Positions 11,750 through 20,736 of a stretch of DNA of 64,000 nucleotides are shown piece after piece; the stretch's first letter is position 1, and the number at the start of each line of letters is the position of its first letter. The stretch is from Phaeosaccion multiseriatum (Eukaryota > Ochrophyta, other classes): contig OZ218957.1 of NCBI GenBank assembly GCA_965112735.1, positions 2,170,001-2,234,000 on the forward strand, given 5' to 3'. The notes under the pieces were generated by a model that was not told the DNA's origin, searched no databases, and saw only the letters and a program-made list of their open reading frames with translations. The position numbers and the translations under genes were made by a program.

Positions 11750-11761
11750 GAAGGGTGTGAG
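11750..11761. repeat. Junction between retroelement copies carrying the target word
   Basis: GAAGGGTGTGAG separates the 5' end of copy A from the 3' end of copy B. It is identical to the word at 18501-18512 and differs from the left flank (4998-5010) by one missing C. Confidence 0.75.
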
Positions 11762-12085
11762 ATGTATATTAGAGCTTATGGGCTCAGTATTGGAGCGCTC
11801 GAGGTAAGTTGTAACCATGTGTAGATGCGTGTATGTGTGGTATTGATGGAGCGTGAGGTGGAGGGGAAGAGGATGGTAAGGGTGGTAGAGTAGAGGATAA
11901 TGGGGAATGGGAAGGGAGTGAAGGGGGGAGGAGGAGATGAAGGGGTGTGGGAAGGAGTGAGGTGGTGGAGGTGATATGTGAACTAGCCTACTGTGGGTGG
12001 TGCGGGTGACAAGGCGTGACTAACTGTGGTTGCTATGCTGTGTGCTGATGGTCTCGCTGTCTGCTGGCTGGTGTACTCCTGCTCC

Positions 12086-15000
12086 TCAGGCGGCCGCTCC
12101 GTCGATGGCTCCCATGAGCCCCCAGTCGAGGGTTTCTGCTGCTTCGTGCTGCGTCATGGTGGCTCGAAGGAGGGTGCCATACCTGATCTCCCGCTGTGAG
12201 AGGGCGCGTTGAAGGGCGAGGGACAGTTGTTGGCGCAGGAGGCCCTTGATGGGGCCCGTGGCTGCCGCCGCTGCGGGGCCGAGCCCTCTTGATGCCTTGT
12301 GGATGGCCATCGCCTCGATGAGCTCGTCCGTTTGGTGGCCCAGTCTGCCGTACGTCTCGATTGCAATGCACTTCAGGGTTGAAGTCCCGGGCAGAAAACT
12401 GCCCAGGTAGTGGGTGCGCTTGCGTTCTTCGGCGGCGGCTGCTGCGTGGCCTGGCGTGGTGGAGGCCCGTCCCACGTGAGTGGGGGCGGTGGGGTTGGTG
12501 ACGGTGATGTCGCAGAGGAGGTTTCTCCGCAGGGGTGCGTCCGCTCCCGGGAAGCTACCTGCGGGATAGGTCAGGTCCATGCGTAGGTCTCGGCCTGCTC
12601 GGGTGCCCGTGGGGCCGTCGAAGCAGGTCTGGTCCTCTACACGTGCTCCTCCAATGCCCACGCTGTGCATCATCCTCCCGAAGGCCTTGACGAGGAGGTG
12701 GTGTGTGTGGTTGTGGAGGCCGGTGCGGGGGCAGATGGTGGCGTGGGTAGTGCTTGCCGTGCGGGCGCAGCCTGTGCCAAGGCAGGGTGGGGGCGGGTCC
12801 GCGTATGGCGTGTTGACACCGAGGTTGCGACGAAGGGCCATGGTCCATTCTGCGGGGGCCATGGTGTTGTGGCCGTGGGGGAGCGCTCCGAGGAAGGCCA
12901 TGGCGCCCCTTCCTCGCTGTGAGTGGAGTCGGGCTGTTGCCATTTCCTGTGTCTCCTCTCCCCTCTGTGCCTCTGCCGGTGTGACGTCGATGGTGGCGAT
13001 GCTCTGCGTCAGCTCCTCATGGCGGCGTTTGTGGATGAAGGTGGTGAGGGCCTTCTGGACGCCGTGGGTCGGTTGACGGCCTGCCTGATGGCTCCTGCGC
13101 ACGTTGCGTCGCGCTGTGTCCTGGGCTTGGTGGTCAGGCGGCTCGAGTACGCGTGAGCGGGCCTCGTCGAACTGTGCCTGACCCACTGCTTGGATGAGGG
13201 GGGCCTCAGGGACCCCCTCCTCGTGCAGGAGGTTGACGCTGTCGGCGACGCTCTTGAGGGCTCCGTTGGTGAACAGCTGGTCCGGTAGGGCGCTCTCTTG
13301 GGAGCCTTCCCGGCGTGCGGTGCGGCTGAGCAGGGGGGGAGGGTGAGCATCTTGTTGCCAAGGTATGCTGCTGGGGCGATGTCGTGGAGGCTGGTGAGGC
13401 CGAGGCCGCCGAAGCGCCGTGCCGTATGCATTTGTAGGCGCTGTGTCTCCGTCCATGGCTCCTCTTGTGCATCTGCGGCCTGCTCCAGAGGGGGGCATCG
13501 GGGAGTCGCATGATGTGGGCCATTGTCGCTCTGTTGGTGCGGTCTGCCCTGCTGCCGAGGGCGCGTCGGAAGATGGAGGGGTCAATGGCTCTCGCCAGGT
13601 GTGTGAGCCTGGCTGGGAGGCATTGGAGGAGGACGAGGGTGGCCGCCTGGGTGTTGTCCCACTCGCTGCAGTGTTTGGCGAGTTGGAGGTAGCCCCTGGG
13701 GTCTTCTTGGCCGAGGATGTTGCGGAGGTACTCTTCGATGTACTCCTCCGTGCCGACGGGGATGCCGGCTACCACGGTACCCTCGGTGGCAAGTGTGGCG
13801 CCCTGCCGTTGGGCGTGGTCCCTGTCAGCCTGTGTTGGCTGCTTGCCTTTGCCCATGAGGTAAACCGTTTTCCTCTCGTTGAACTCGAGGCCCAAGCCTC
13901 GGAATTGGGCTTGGAGATGGGCATGGCGTGGGGCGTAGGTCTGTAGGGGTGCGTCGGGTTCCAGCTGGTCCATGAGGTCGTCTGCGTAGGCGGAGATGGT
14001 GGGGCGGTTCGCTGCGGTGTCGGCTGTGTTCTGAACTTTCAGCACTGGGTGGATGGCGGCTGCGAACATGAGAGGCCCTTCTGGTGCTCCTTGGTTGACT
14101 CCGGAGCTCTGGTGGATGGTCTGGGTGCCGTCTGGTGTGAGGGCGTTGTGGGCGGAGGCGTGGGAGAGGCTGGCGATGGCGTAGTTGATGCCTGCTGGGT
14201 CGATGGTAGGGAGTGCTCCTGAGGCTAGGACGCCTCTGGCACGCGACACGCGGGTGTAGACCTTGGTGATGTCATGCAGCACGACGGTTTTGCCGGCATC
14301 GTGCGCTAGCTGGGCTGCTGCGGCGTGTGTTTCCCCTCCGCCTCTGACCGCTACCGCTAGCTGTCCTGCGCTTCTGAGCTCTGGGCCCACCCTGTCCGCG
14401 ATGAGCTTCATGTGACAGCTCTCCACGAGGCTGCGGTAGAGGTTGGGGGATGTCACAGGACGCGCTTTCTCGCCGAGGGCTGCGGCGCTGGTGCTGAACC
14501 ACCGTTTGGCGAGCTGTGGAGGCAGTGGAGTGTCCCCCGTTCGGAGCAGCTCGTAGGTGTCAGTCAGAGCCTCCACGATTGCGTACTCCTGGGGGCTGTC
14601 CGGGGGGTACTTGACGTGGCTCGCCCTGCGCCCGTCTGCTCCTTGGCCCTTCCAGAAGTTGACCCTCCGGTAGGTCAGCAGCATGGCTGTGCTGATCTCC
14701 TCTCTGGTGACGTCGTTGCCATTCTCGGGGTGCTCCTGCACCTGGGTTCTGGCGTACTCCCTGGCTGCTGCTGCTGCTGTGTTGATCTCTTCGAGGCTCT
14801 CGTCGACGTGCGCTTGCTGGAGGCGTCTAAAGGTCTCGTGTGTGGGAGGGAGGTGGCCGTCTCTGCTCTTTGTGCTGAGCCTCGCCGCGGCCTTGTGCAG
14901 GCCTCCGGGTTTGGTGAGCAGGTGGGCGCAGGTTTCTCTCCGTCGCTCCTCTGTCTGTGCCTGTGCTGGGGGTGGTGGGCGGCGTGCGTGTGCTGTGGCT

Positions 15001-16844
15001 ATCGCTGCTTGTGCGAGTGGGGCGATGTCGAGGTCGAGGACCATCTGTATCCGCTGCTGGCGGCTGTAGGCTCCGTCTTTAGAGAAGAGCATGGCAGGGA
15101 GGAGGTGGTGGAAGACATCCCATGCCAGAAGGGTGTGGAGGGTGGCGTCGGTGGGGCCGTTCTTGTGGGCCCTCAGCGCCCTGTTCCAGTTGTTGAGCGC
15201 TCTTTGCTGTAAGCTGATAATCGAGCTGACGTGGCGGGGGTTGCACTGCGCTACTGTCTCAAACACGAGTGTTGAGAGGATGGTACCCTGCGGGTCCAGG
15301 GCCCCTAGGCGGAGGACGTTTGGGTGCTGCATGGGCCATCCTTCCTCGGGTGTATCGTCGTTGGCTGGCCCTTCTCCGTCCCCTCCGTCCCCGCCGCTAC
15401 CTCCTTGGCCTCTGCTCCGTCCTCCTCCCCCTCGTCTCGCTGCTGCTGCTGTGGTTCCTTGCGTGCGTGTGCTATCTCCCCCTGCCCTTTCTCTCTGAGG
15501 TCCCCTCTCTGCTGCTGCTCCTTGTCCGTTTCCTTCCCCCCTCCCTCGTCCTCCTCTTCCTCCTTCTACTCCACTTGGCGCTGCTGCGATTGCTCCTCCT
15601 CCTCCTCCTCCTCCTCCTCCTCCTTCCGCGTGCCCTCGCCCTCCTCCTCTGCCCGTGGGGGTGGTGGGTTGGTACGGGTTGAGCCTGGCCGTTGCTGTCG
15701 TGTGCTGGGGCGTTGCCGTACGCGACGGGTCCTCGTTTGGGTCTGGGCCTAGATAGGCGTTCTCGAGGTCGTTGAGGGGGCCTTGGTAGGCCGATGCTGC
15801 GTTGCCTTGGGTGAGGATGGTCCTGAGGGCGGGGATGGCTCGTTGAGCTTGGTAGCCAGCCATGCAGCCTTGCGCGGGGCAGGGGAGGTTGCCTGGTGGT
15901 ATGACGGGCTGCTGGTTGGCTCTCCTCAGTGTGGCTTGGTCGTTCAGGTGGTGAAGGAGGCACGCGGGGTGAACGGTGTGTTGGCAGCGTCGGGTGCGTA
16001 CTGGCCACTCCGTGGTTGGTGCGATGAAAGGGGGGTCCGCGTCTGACATGCATATGCAGCATATCGGGGCTGGGGGGGCGGTAGGTTGGGGTGGGGGTGT
16101 GTGTCGGGTGGTGGGGGGTGGCTGGGACTGGCGGCGTCGCCCTTGGCTGGCCTGCGCGTGCTGCTGATGCGACTCTCTGCGCTCCCTCGCTAGGCGATCC
16201 CTTGCGCGGCCCATAGCTCTCCCTCCTTGTGCTGTGATGGCCTGCTCGATCGTGTGCCGGTAGCAGGGGTTGCGGCAGTAGGGGCAGAGGTGGTCGTTGC
16301 GGTTGGGGTACCTGCTCATGACTCCCAATGCGCAGTGGTTGTGCACGTGATGTTCGCCTTCGTGCATGGCGACTTGTGCTTGGCCAGTGAGCGGTTCCAT
16401 ACACACCGGGCAGTTGGGTAGCTCCTCGTTGTTGGTGGGGTCGCCTCCTCCTTCTCCTTCGTCACCTCCTCCCGCTGCTTGCCCTTCCCCTCCTTCTGCC
16501 GCTGCTTCCCGTGCCAGTGCTGGGCGCTCTCCTCCGCCTCTGCTGTTTTCGCCCTCTTCCCCCCTGCTACTACTCTTCCTTCGCGGTCTCCTCGTCCCCC
16601 TCCCCTGTGTCCCGCTCGCTCTCCTCTCCCTCCTCCCTCCTGGTCGTGCTCTCGTGTAGTGTCTGTCCCACCTGCTCTTGTCGGTGGGGGCATGCTTCGA
16701 GCTCGTTGGATGGTTGGCGGTGCTGGTAGGCTTGCGGCTTCGTGTGCTCGTATGCAGGCGTTGCATAGGGGTTGTCGTAGGCCTGATTGCGGGAAGCGGG
16801 TAAGGAAGGATCTGCCGGAGTTTCGGTGGGCCAGGTTGCCGCAT
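12086..16844 (-). CDS. Retroelement ORF2 polyprotein: two RING-like fingers, reverse transcriptase, zinc knuckle, restriction-like endonuclease (frame break near 13495)
   Basis: In order: RING-like finger 1 (NCPVCMEPL…HNHCALG…LCPYC, about 16418-16280); RING-like finger 2 (CCICMSDAD…CQHTVHPACLLHHL…CPAQGC, about 16060-15855); Glu/Gly/Arg-rich linker; reverse transcriptase with motifs A LHDITKVY (about 14280-14245), B GVNQGAPEGPLMFA (about 14100) and C AYADD (about 13980); Cys/His knuckle (CLGTGC…HATICPRTGLHNHTHH, about 12790-12680); endonuclease-like core with DLRMDL, LLCDITVTN and KRTHYLG (about 12590-12405). The reading frame changes at a G6 tract near 13490 (copy A has G7) and again at a C7 tract near 13335 shared with copy A. 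Overlap with ORF1 in the -1 frame suggests frameshifting or reinitiation. Motif A carries Val where Ala is usual. Confidence 0.82.
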
Positions 16845-18472
16845 CCACTTGTGCAGTCCCGGAGCTGGTACGTATTATTCTGTGGTCCGCTCTGTGGGCC
16901 GTTGGCGCGGTACCACAGGATTGACGCGGCCTGGGGGTGGTGTTCGCGCATCCATCGGTCCCACTCTCTGCCGCGGTTCGGGTGGTGGCTCGACTGGTGC
17001 CTGATGAGGCGGTCTCTTGTGTTGCCTACCGTGACGAAGGTGTCGTGGCATTCGCCAAAGTTGCAGAGGATGCCCCCTTGAATGTTTCCATTGTCGGGGT
17101 GTCTTCGGTACACTCGGGCGTTGTTGGGGTTGTCCTCCGGTGTTGGTGGGCTGGGTGTGGTTGCGTCGCTTTGGGCGGGGGGTGGTGGCGGTCCTGGTGC
17201 GGTTCCCCGGGGGGCCTGTCTCGTGCGTAGGGCGAGGGCTTGCCCCGGCGCCCACCACGGTGTGGCCATGGTGTTGGCGAAGGGGGAGGTGGTGGTGTTG
17301 TTGGTGTGGTCGCGTAGGGCGTGGCCGTAGCGCTCAACGATGGCTTGGACGTCGGGTAATACCGCGATGAGTTCCTCCTGTCGTGAGGCGGTGATGTAGT
17401 CGTTGACCAACTCGTTGGAGGTGATCTCTTGGCCTGCGAGCGTGTGGGCATAGGCCTCCACGATCTGTTGCCATCCAAGGGGGTAATCTCCTCCCCCATG
17501 TGGTCTTCCGGGGGTGGTGGGGGGGCCTCCGCTCCTTAGAGCTTGTCTGAGGAGGGGCATATAGAAGTGCGAGTTGGTAGGCGGGAGCGCCGCGTCGCGC
17601 TGGTGGCGTATGGTGTTGCTCCATGTCGTTGGTGCGTGTCCATGCGTGTCTGTTTCGAGTGATGCTGTCTCTTCCTCGTGCGTCGTGGGGGGTGGTCGTA
17701 CGAGGTCGGCGATGGCCTCGGCCGTGTTGTGGTGGGTCAGTTCCGTCGCGGTGAGGTTTAGGCTTGCGAACTCAGCGCTGATGCGTCGGCTGGCGGATGC
17801 TGGCGCTTGTTCGTTGAAGAAGAGGTTCGGGTGTTGCCGTATGGGGGTCGTGGCTGTGAGGTGGGTGTCTTCGTATTCGTCTTGGAGGATGGAGACGATT
17901 TGCTCTGTGATCCCGTGTGCGTTTCTGTGAGTTGACGCGTTGGTGGTTTGGGCTGGATCTGAGGCTCGGAAAGTGGCGGTTGGCCTTTCCGGGCTGCGTG
18001 CTCGGGGGGTCCTGCTTCGTCCCCTTGGCCTCGTGGTTGGCTGCATGGGTGCTGGGCTGGTCGCTGTGGGGGGTGGTGCTGTTGTAGGGCCTGTTGTCTC
18101 GCTGGCGGGCGTGGTAGATCTCCTGGCGGCTGGTGCTGTTTGTTGCCGTGTCGTTGAGATCGGTTGTGGTTGCTGCTGCTGGGGGTGGGCTTCCGCTGCT
18201 GTTGCTGTGGGTTCCGTGAGTGCTGGTGGGAGCTGTGGGTCCTGCGGGAGGGTGTTGCGGGGTGCTGCGGCCGCTGGTGGAGCCGTGATGGGGGTGGGCA
18301 CGCCTTCCCGTGCTGGTGTTTGGCGAATTGCTGCTGCCGCTGCCCGTCTCTCCCTTCTTTCGAGCCGCTGCTGATCGCGGCTCATAGGTGGCTCCTGCTG
18401 GGTTGCTGTGAGGTTTGCTGGTGTCTCCTGGGCTCCGGGGGGCCGCGTGGCCCCCCTGTCGTCCCCTTCCAT
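16316..18472 (-). CDS. Retroelement ORF1 protein (nucleic-acid-binding type)
   Basis: This is an intact 718-codon frame starting MEGDDRGATRPP. The first 200 residues are Gln/Thr/Pro/Arg-rich and disordered-looking. A conserved central region follows (for example YPLGWQQIVEAYAHTLAGQ). Then come a C2H2-like cluster (CNFGECHDTF…RDRLIRHQSSHH) and a GATA-finger-like cluster with CTSGC and LCNAC about 29 residues apart. The tail is very charged (Gly/Arg/Glu/Lys). By analogy with other non-LTR elements, ORF1 would bind element RNA; that is inference. The start lies about 28 bases inside the element's 5' end, which leaves almost no 5' UTR. Confidence 0.85.
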   Translation of the reverse strand: MEGDDRGATRPPGAQETPANLTATQQEPPMSRDQQRLERRERRAAAAAIRQTPAREGVPTPITAPPAAAAPRNTLPQDPQLPPALTEPTATAAEAHPQQQQPQPISTTRQQTAPAARRSTTPASETTGPTTAPPPTATSPAPMQPTTRPRGRSRTPRARSPERPTATFRASDPAQTTNASTHRNAHGITEQIVSILQDEYEDTHLTATTPIRQHPNLFFNEQAPASASRRISAEFASLNLTATELTHHNTAEAIADLVRPPPTTHEEETASLETDTHGHAPTTWSNTIRHQRDAALPPTNSHFYMPLLRQALRSGGPPTTPGRPHGGGDYPLGWQQIVEAYAHTLAGQEITSNELVNDYITASRQEELIAVLPDVQAIVERYGHALRDHTNNTTTSPFANTMATPWWAPGQALALRTRQAPRGTAPGPPPPPAQSDATTPSPPTPEDNPNNARVYRRHPDNGNIQGGILCNFGECHDTFVTVGNTRDRLIRHQSSHHPNRGREWDRWMREHHPQAASILWYRANGPQSGPQNNTYQLRDCTSGCGNLAHRNSGRSFLTRFPQSGLRQPLCNACIRAHEAASLPAPPTIQRARSMPPPTRAGGTDTTREHDQEGGGRGERAGHRGGGRGDREGRVVAGGKRAKTAEAEESAQHWHGKQRQKEGKGKQREEVTKEKEEATPPTTRSYPTARCVWNRSLAKHKSPCTKANITCTTTAHWES

Positions 18473-18500
18473 GGTGGCCCTGTCTTAAGCAGAAAAAAAA

Positions 18501-18512
18501 GAAGGGTGTGAG
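18501..18512. repeat. Right target-site duplication
   Basis: GAAGGGTGTGAG lies immediately before the resumed host codons AAG CTG TCA, which continue the finger …GCE|KLSQQGG. The word equals the junction copy at 11750-11761. Confidence 0.75.
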
Positions 18513-19340
18513 AAGCTGTCACAGCAGGGAGGATTGTGCATTAGGCACGGAGCTGTGAGAAAGACGTGTACTGTGGAGGGGTGTGAGAAGCAGTCAAGGC
18601 AGGGAGGATTGTGCACTAGGCATGGGGCTGTGAGAAAGAGGTGTACTGTGGAGGGGTGTGACAAGTATGCCCAGGGTGGCTGTGGTGGGATGTGTACACG
18701 CCATGCTCGAATGAAAAGGGAGGGAGCGGAGCAGACGGAGATTGCCCAGTGCACGCCTAAACCCAAGCGAGGAGCTGCCACTGACATCAATAGGGGAGGA
18801 AGGAAGAGGGCGAAGTTCCCCCCTTCAGTTGAGGGAGGGGAGAGGCAACAGGAAGAGAAGGAAGCAGCGGAGGAGGATGGGGATGGAGTAGGTTTGCTTG
18901 CGAGGCTGGGGCTTCATGTCGGGGATGAGATTCAGCTTCCCAATGGTCTGTGGAGAGAGCTGGAAGATGCTGCTGCCGACGCTGCCATAGCCTGCTGGGG
19001 CCACCGGGACAGGGAGCTGTCGAATGGCGTAGTGGTGTATGTGGGCCAGAGTAAGGTGTTGCTGCTGCCCCATTACGCTGTGCGCACCAAGAGGAAGGGG
19101 ACCAGCCTGGAGAGCACAATTCGAGGCTTTGTGTCTGCCTACCAGCGCTGTCGCTCAGGAGGAGGAGGGGGTGAAGAGGATGACGAGAAGCAGCAGGACG
19201 AGTGGGAGGTGCTGGAGGAGGGCATGGTGGTGGCGAGTGAGAAGAAGAGGCGGGGACGGAAGGCGCTGCGAGCGTGCGTGCGTGTGGGGGGCGTGACAGG
19301 GGCTTGTGCTGGTGCTGATACCTCGGGACTGGGGATGTAG
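18513..19340 (+). pseudogene. CTVEGC zinc-finger gene copy 2, 3' part
   Basis: The frame resumes in mid-finger (KLSQQGGLCIRHGA). It then gives two more fingers (CTVEGCEKQSRQGGLCTRH and CTVEGCDKYAQGGCGGMC), the basic linker and the same C-terminal domain as copy 1, stopping at 19340. Compared with copy 1 it has fewer fingers and scattered substitutions (YRSGGGGG versus CRSGGGGG). There is no local start codon; with its 5' part 13.5 kb away the gene is presumably dead unless the element supplies a promoter. Confidence 0.82.
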
Positions 19341-20216
19341 TGACGCGAAGCCGTCCAGCTCATCTCCTGCGTATCTTTGCCACGGTGAAGCTTGGCTTGC
19401 ACCATCGTACCATGGTGGGTGGGTGGATGAGTGGGTGGGTTTGGGTGGGTCGGGGGGGGGCTAGGGGGTTTTGGAGGTCGGAGGCTTGGGGCAGGAGACA
19501 GCGGAAGACCGAGGGCATCGACGAGGAGAGAGAGGGGAGGAAGTGTCTGCGAGTCTTGTCCAGGGGGTTGTGGGTTGGAATAAGCCAACAGGGAGGAGGG
19601 TAATGGGGCGAGTGACTTTCACGCCTTGCCACCGCCATGATGGACGCTGGGAGTGTTCTTGGTAGAAGCAGTACTTTAGATAGAGGCTGGTGCCTATCCT
19701 GTGAATTCCCTAGCGGGGTTGAGTTCAGACATCTCTGCCCCGTGCTTGACGTGACCCGTACACACGGACTTGTGTGAAGCAGCTGCGCCCTGTCGCCCTT
19801 ACGCCGGGCCCTCGCTGCTGCTCTGCTCTGCTCTGCTCTGCTGCTGTTGCCCTCTGGATGTATTCATGTGTGTTGTGTTGGCTGTGCAGGGAGGCGGCGG
19901 GAGCACGGAAGGCATGAGCCGGGTCAAAGCTACCGACGAGGAGGGGCCTTTCCTCTTTGACTTTGCTTTTGATTAGATCACTTGCATCTTCTATGATTCG
20001 GTTGTGGGATGGAGGAGAGGTTCTCAGGCTGTGAGGCCATCAGGCTGGGCTGCTGTAGGCTGGGCTGCTCTCTTGCTGTCAGGCTCCCATACTCATCATG
20101 GCGATGTGACTGACGTCGGAGGCAGCAGGGAGCTCATGCACACGACACTCGAGGCGGGAGTGGCGAACAGGTCGTTAGGTCAATAGGGAGTGCGATTGAC
20201 AAATGAATGAAGAAAA
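19341..20216. other. 3' flank of zinc-finger copy 2 (segmental duplication)
   Basis: Matches 3592-4460 closely but lacks the right arm of the hairpin seen at 3911-4014. Similarity ends near 20170. No gene is recognised. Confidence 0.65.
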
Positions 20217-20490
20217 TCGGCTCCAGGCGAGGTTTCTCGGGCTTTAGGCTTCTGGGCCGTAGCCCCCTCCAGGCTTCGGGCTTCTGGCCGCAGGCCAGTG
20301 GTCAGGCTTCAGGCTTCTCAGGCTGGGATAAAAATGGGGGACTTGGCAGGCTTCTCGCTACTTTCTGCAGGCTTCTGGCCGCAGGCCAGCCGCAGGCTTC
20401 TTACTTTCGGCCGCAGGCCGCCGCAGGCCGCCGCAGGCCGCCGCAGGCTTCTGCTTTATCGGGGGCCCGAGAAACCTCGCCTGGAGCCGA
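20217..20490. mobile_element. Foldback/MITE-like element with perfect 26-bp terminal inverted repeats
   Basis: Positions 20217-20242 (TCGGCTCCAGGCGAGG…) are the exact reverse complement of 20465-20490 (…CCTCGCCTGGAGCCGA). The 222-bp interior is built from GC-rich words such as AGGCTTCTGGCCGCAGGCC, and it has no coding capacity. No clear target-site duplication is visible, so a non-transposed hairpin cannot be excluded. Confidence 0.75.
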
Positions 20491-20736
20491 CGCCCTCCCC
20501 GACCCTCCTCTTTTCGACCCTCCTCTTTTCGACCCTCCTCTTTTCGACCCTCCTCCTCATCCAAACTCTCTCTCTCTTCGAAGTCTCTCGGCCAGCCAGC
20601 CTCTCGGTCAGTAGGCCTCGGTCAACCAGACAGCCAGGCAGTCAGCCAGACAGGCAGTCAGCCAGGCAGTCAGTCAGCCAGACAGTGAGTCAGCCAGTCA
20701 GCCAGCCAGCCAGCCCGTTCTCACCAGCTCAGGAGC
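20491..20736. repeat. Tandem repeats in the 3' flank of the GT61-like gene
   Basis: Four copies of a 15-bp unit (GACCCTCCTCTTTTC) lie at about 20498-20553. A degenerate CAGC/CAGT tetranucleotide tract at about 20585-20720 runs up to the stop codon region of the neighbouring minus-strand gene. Confidence 0.8.

Larger units (their letters stand above)
11762..18500 (-). mobile_element. Non-LTR retrotransposon with restriction-like endonuclease, copy B
   Basis: This second, head-to-tail 6,739-bp copy has the same boundaries as copy A (5' end CTTTTTTTTCTGCTTAAG on the minus strand, 3' end …AATATACAT) and is better preserved. ORF1 is intact at 18472-16316. ORF2 runs from at most 16844 to about 13495 and then continues in another frame to 12086. 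The large ORFs overlap by up to 0.5 kb, with ORF2 in the -1 frame relative to ORF1. The 3' UTR is 11762-12085. The near-total identity with copy A implies very recent origin, by tandem duplication or reinsertion, or an assembly artefact. Confidence 0.88.

Noticed and set aside
5280-18500. Many long plus-strand frames through the retroelements
   Set aside because: GC-rich shadow frames of the minus-strand ORFs; they contain no domains and repeat identically in both copies.
5011-18500. LTR retrotransposon or one composite element with long terminal repeats
   Set aside because: The repeated units are complete elements with RT and endonuclease, not terminal repeats; there is no integrase, RNase H or primer-binding site visible.
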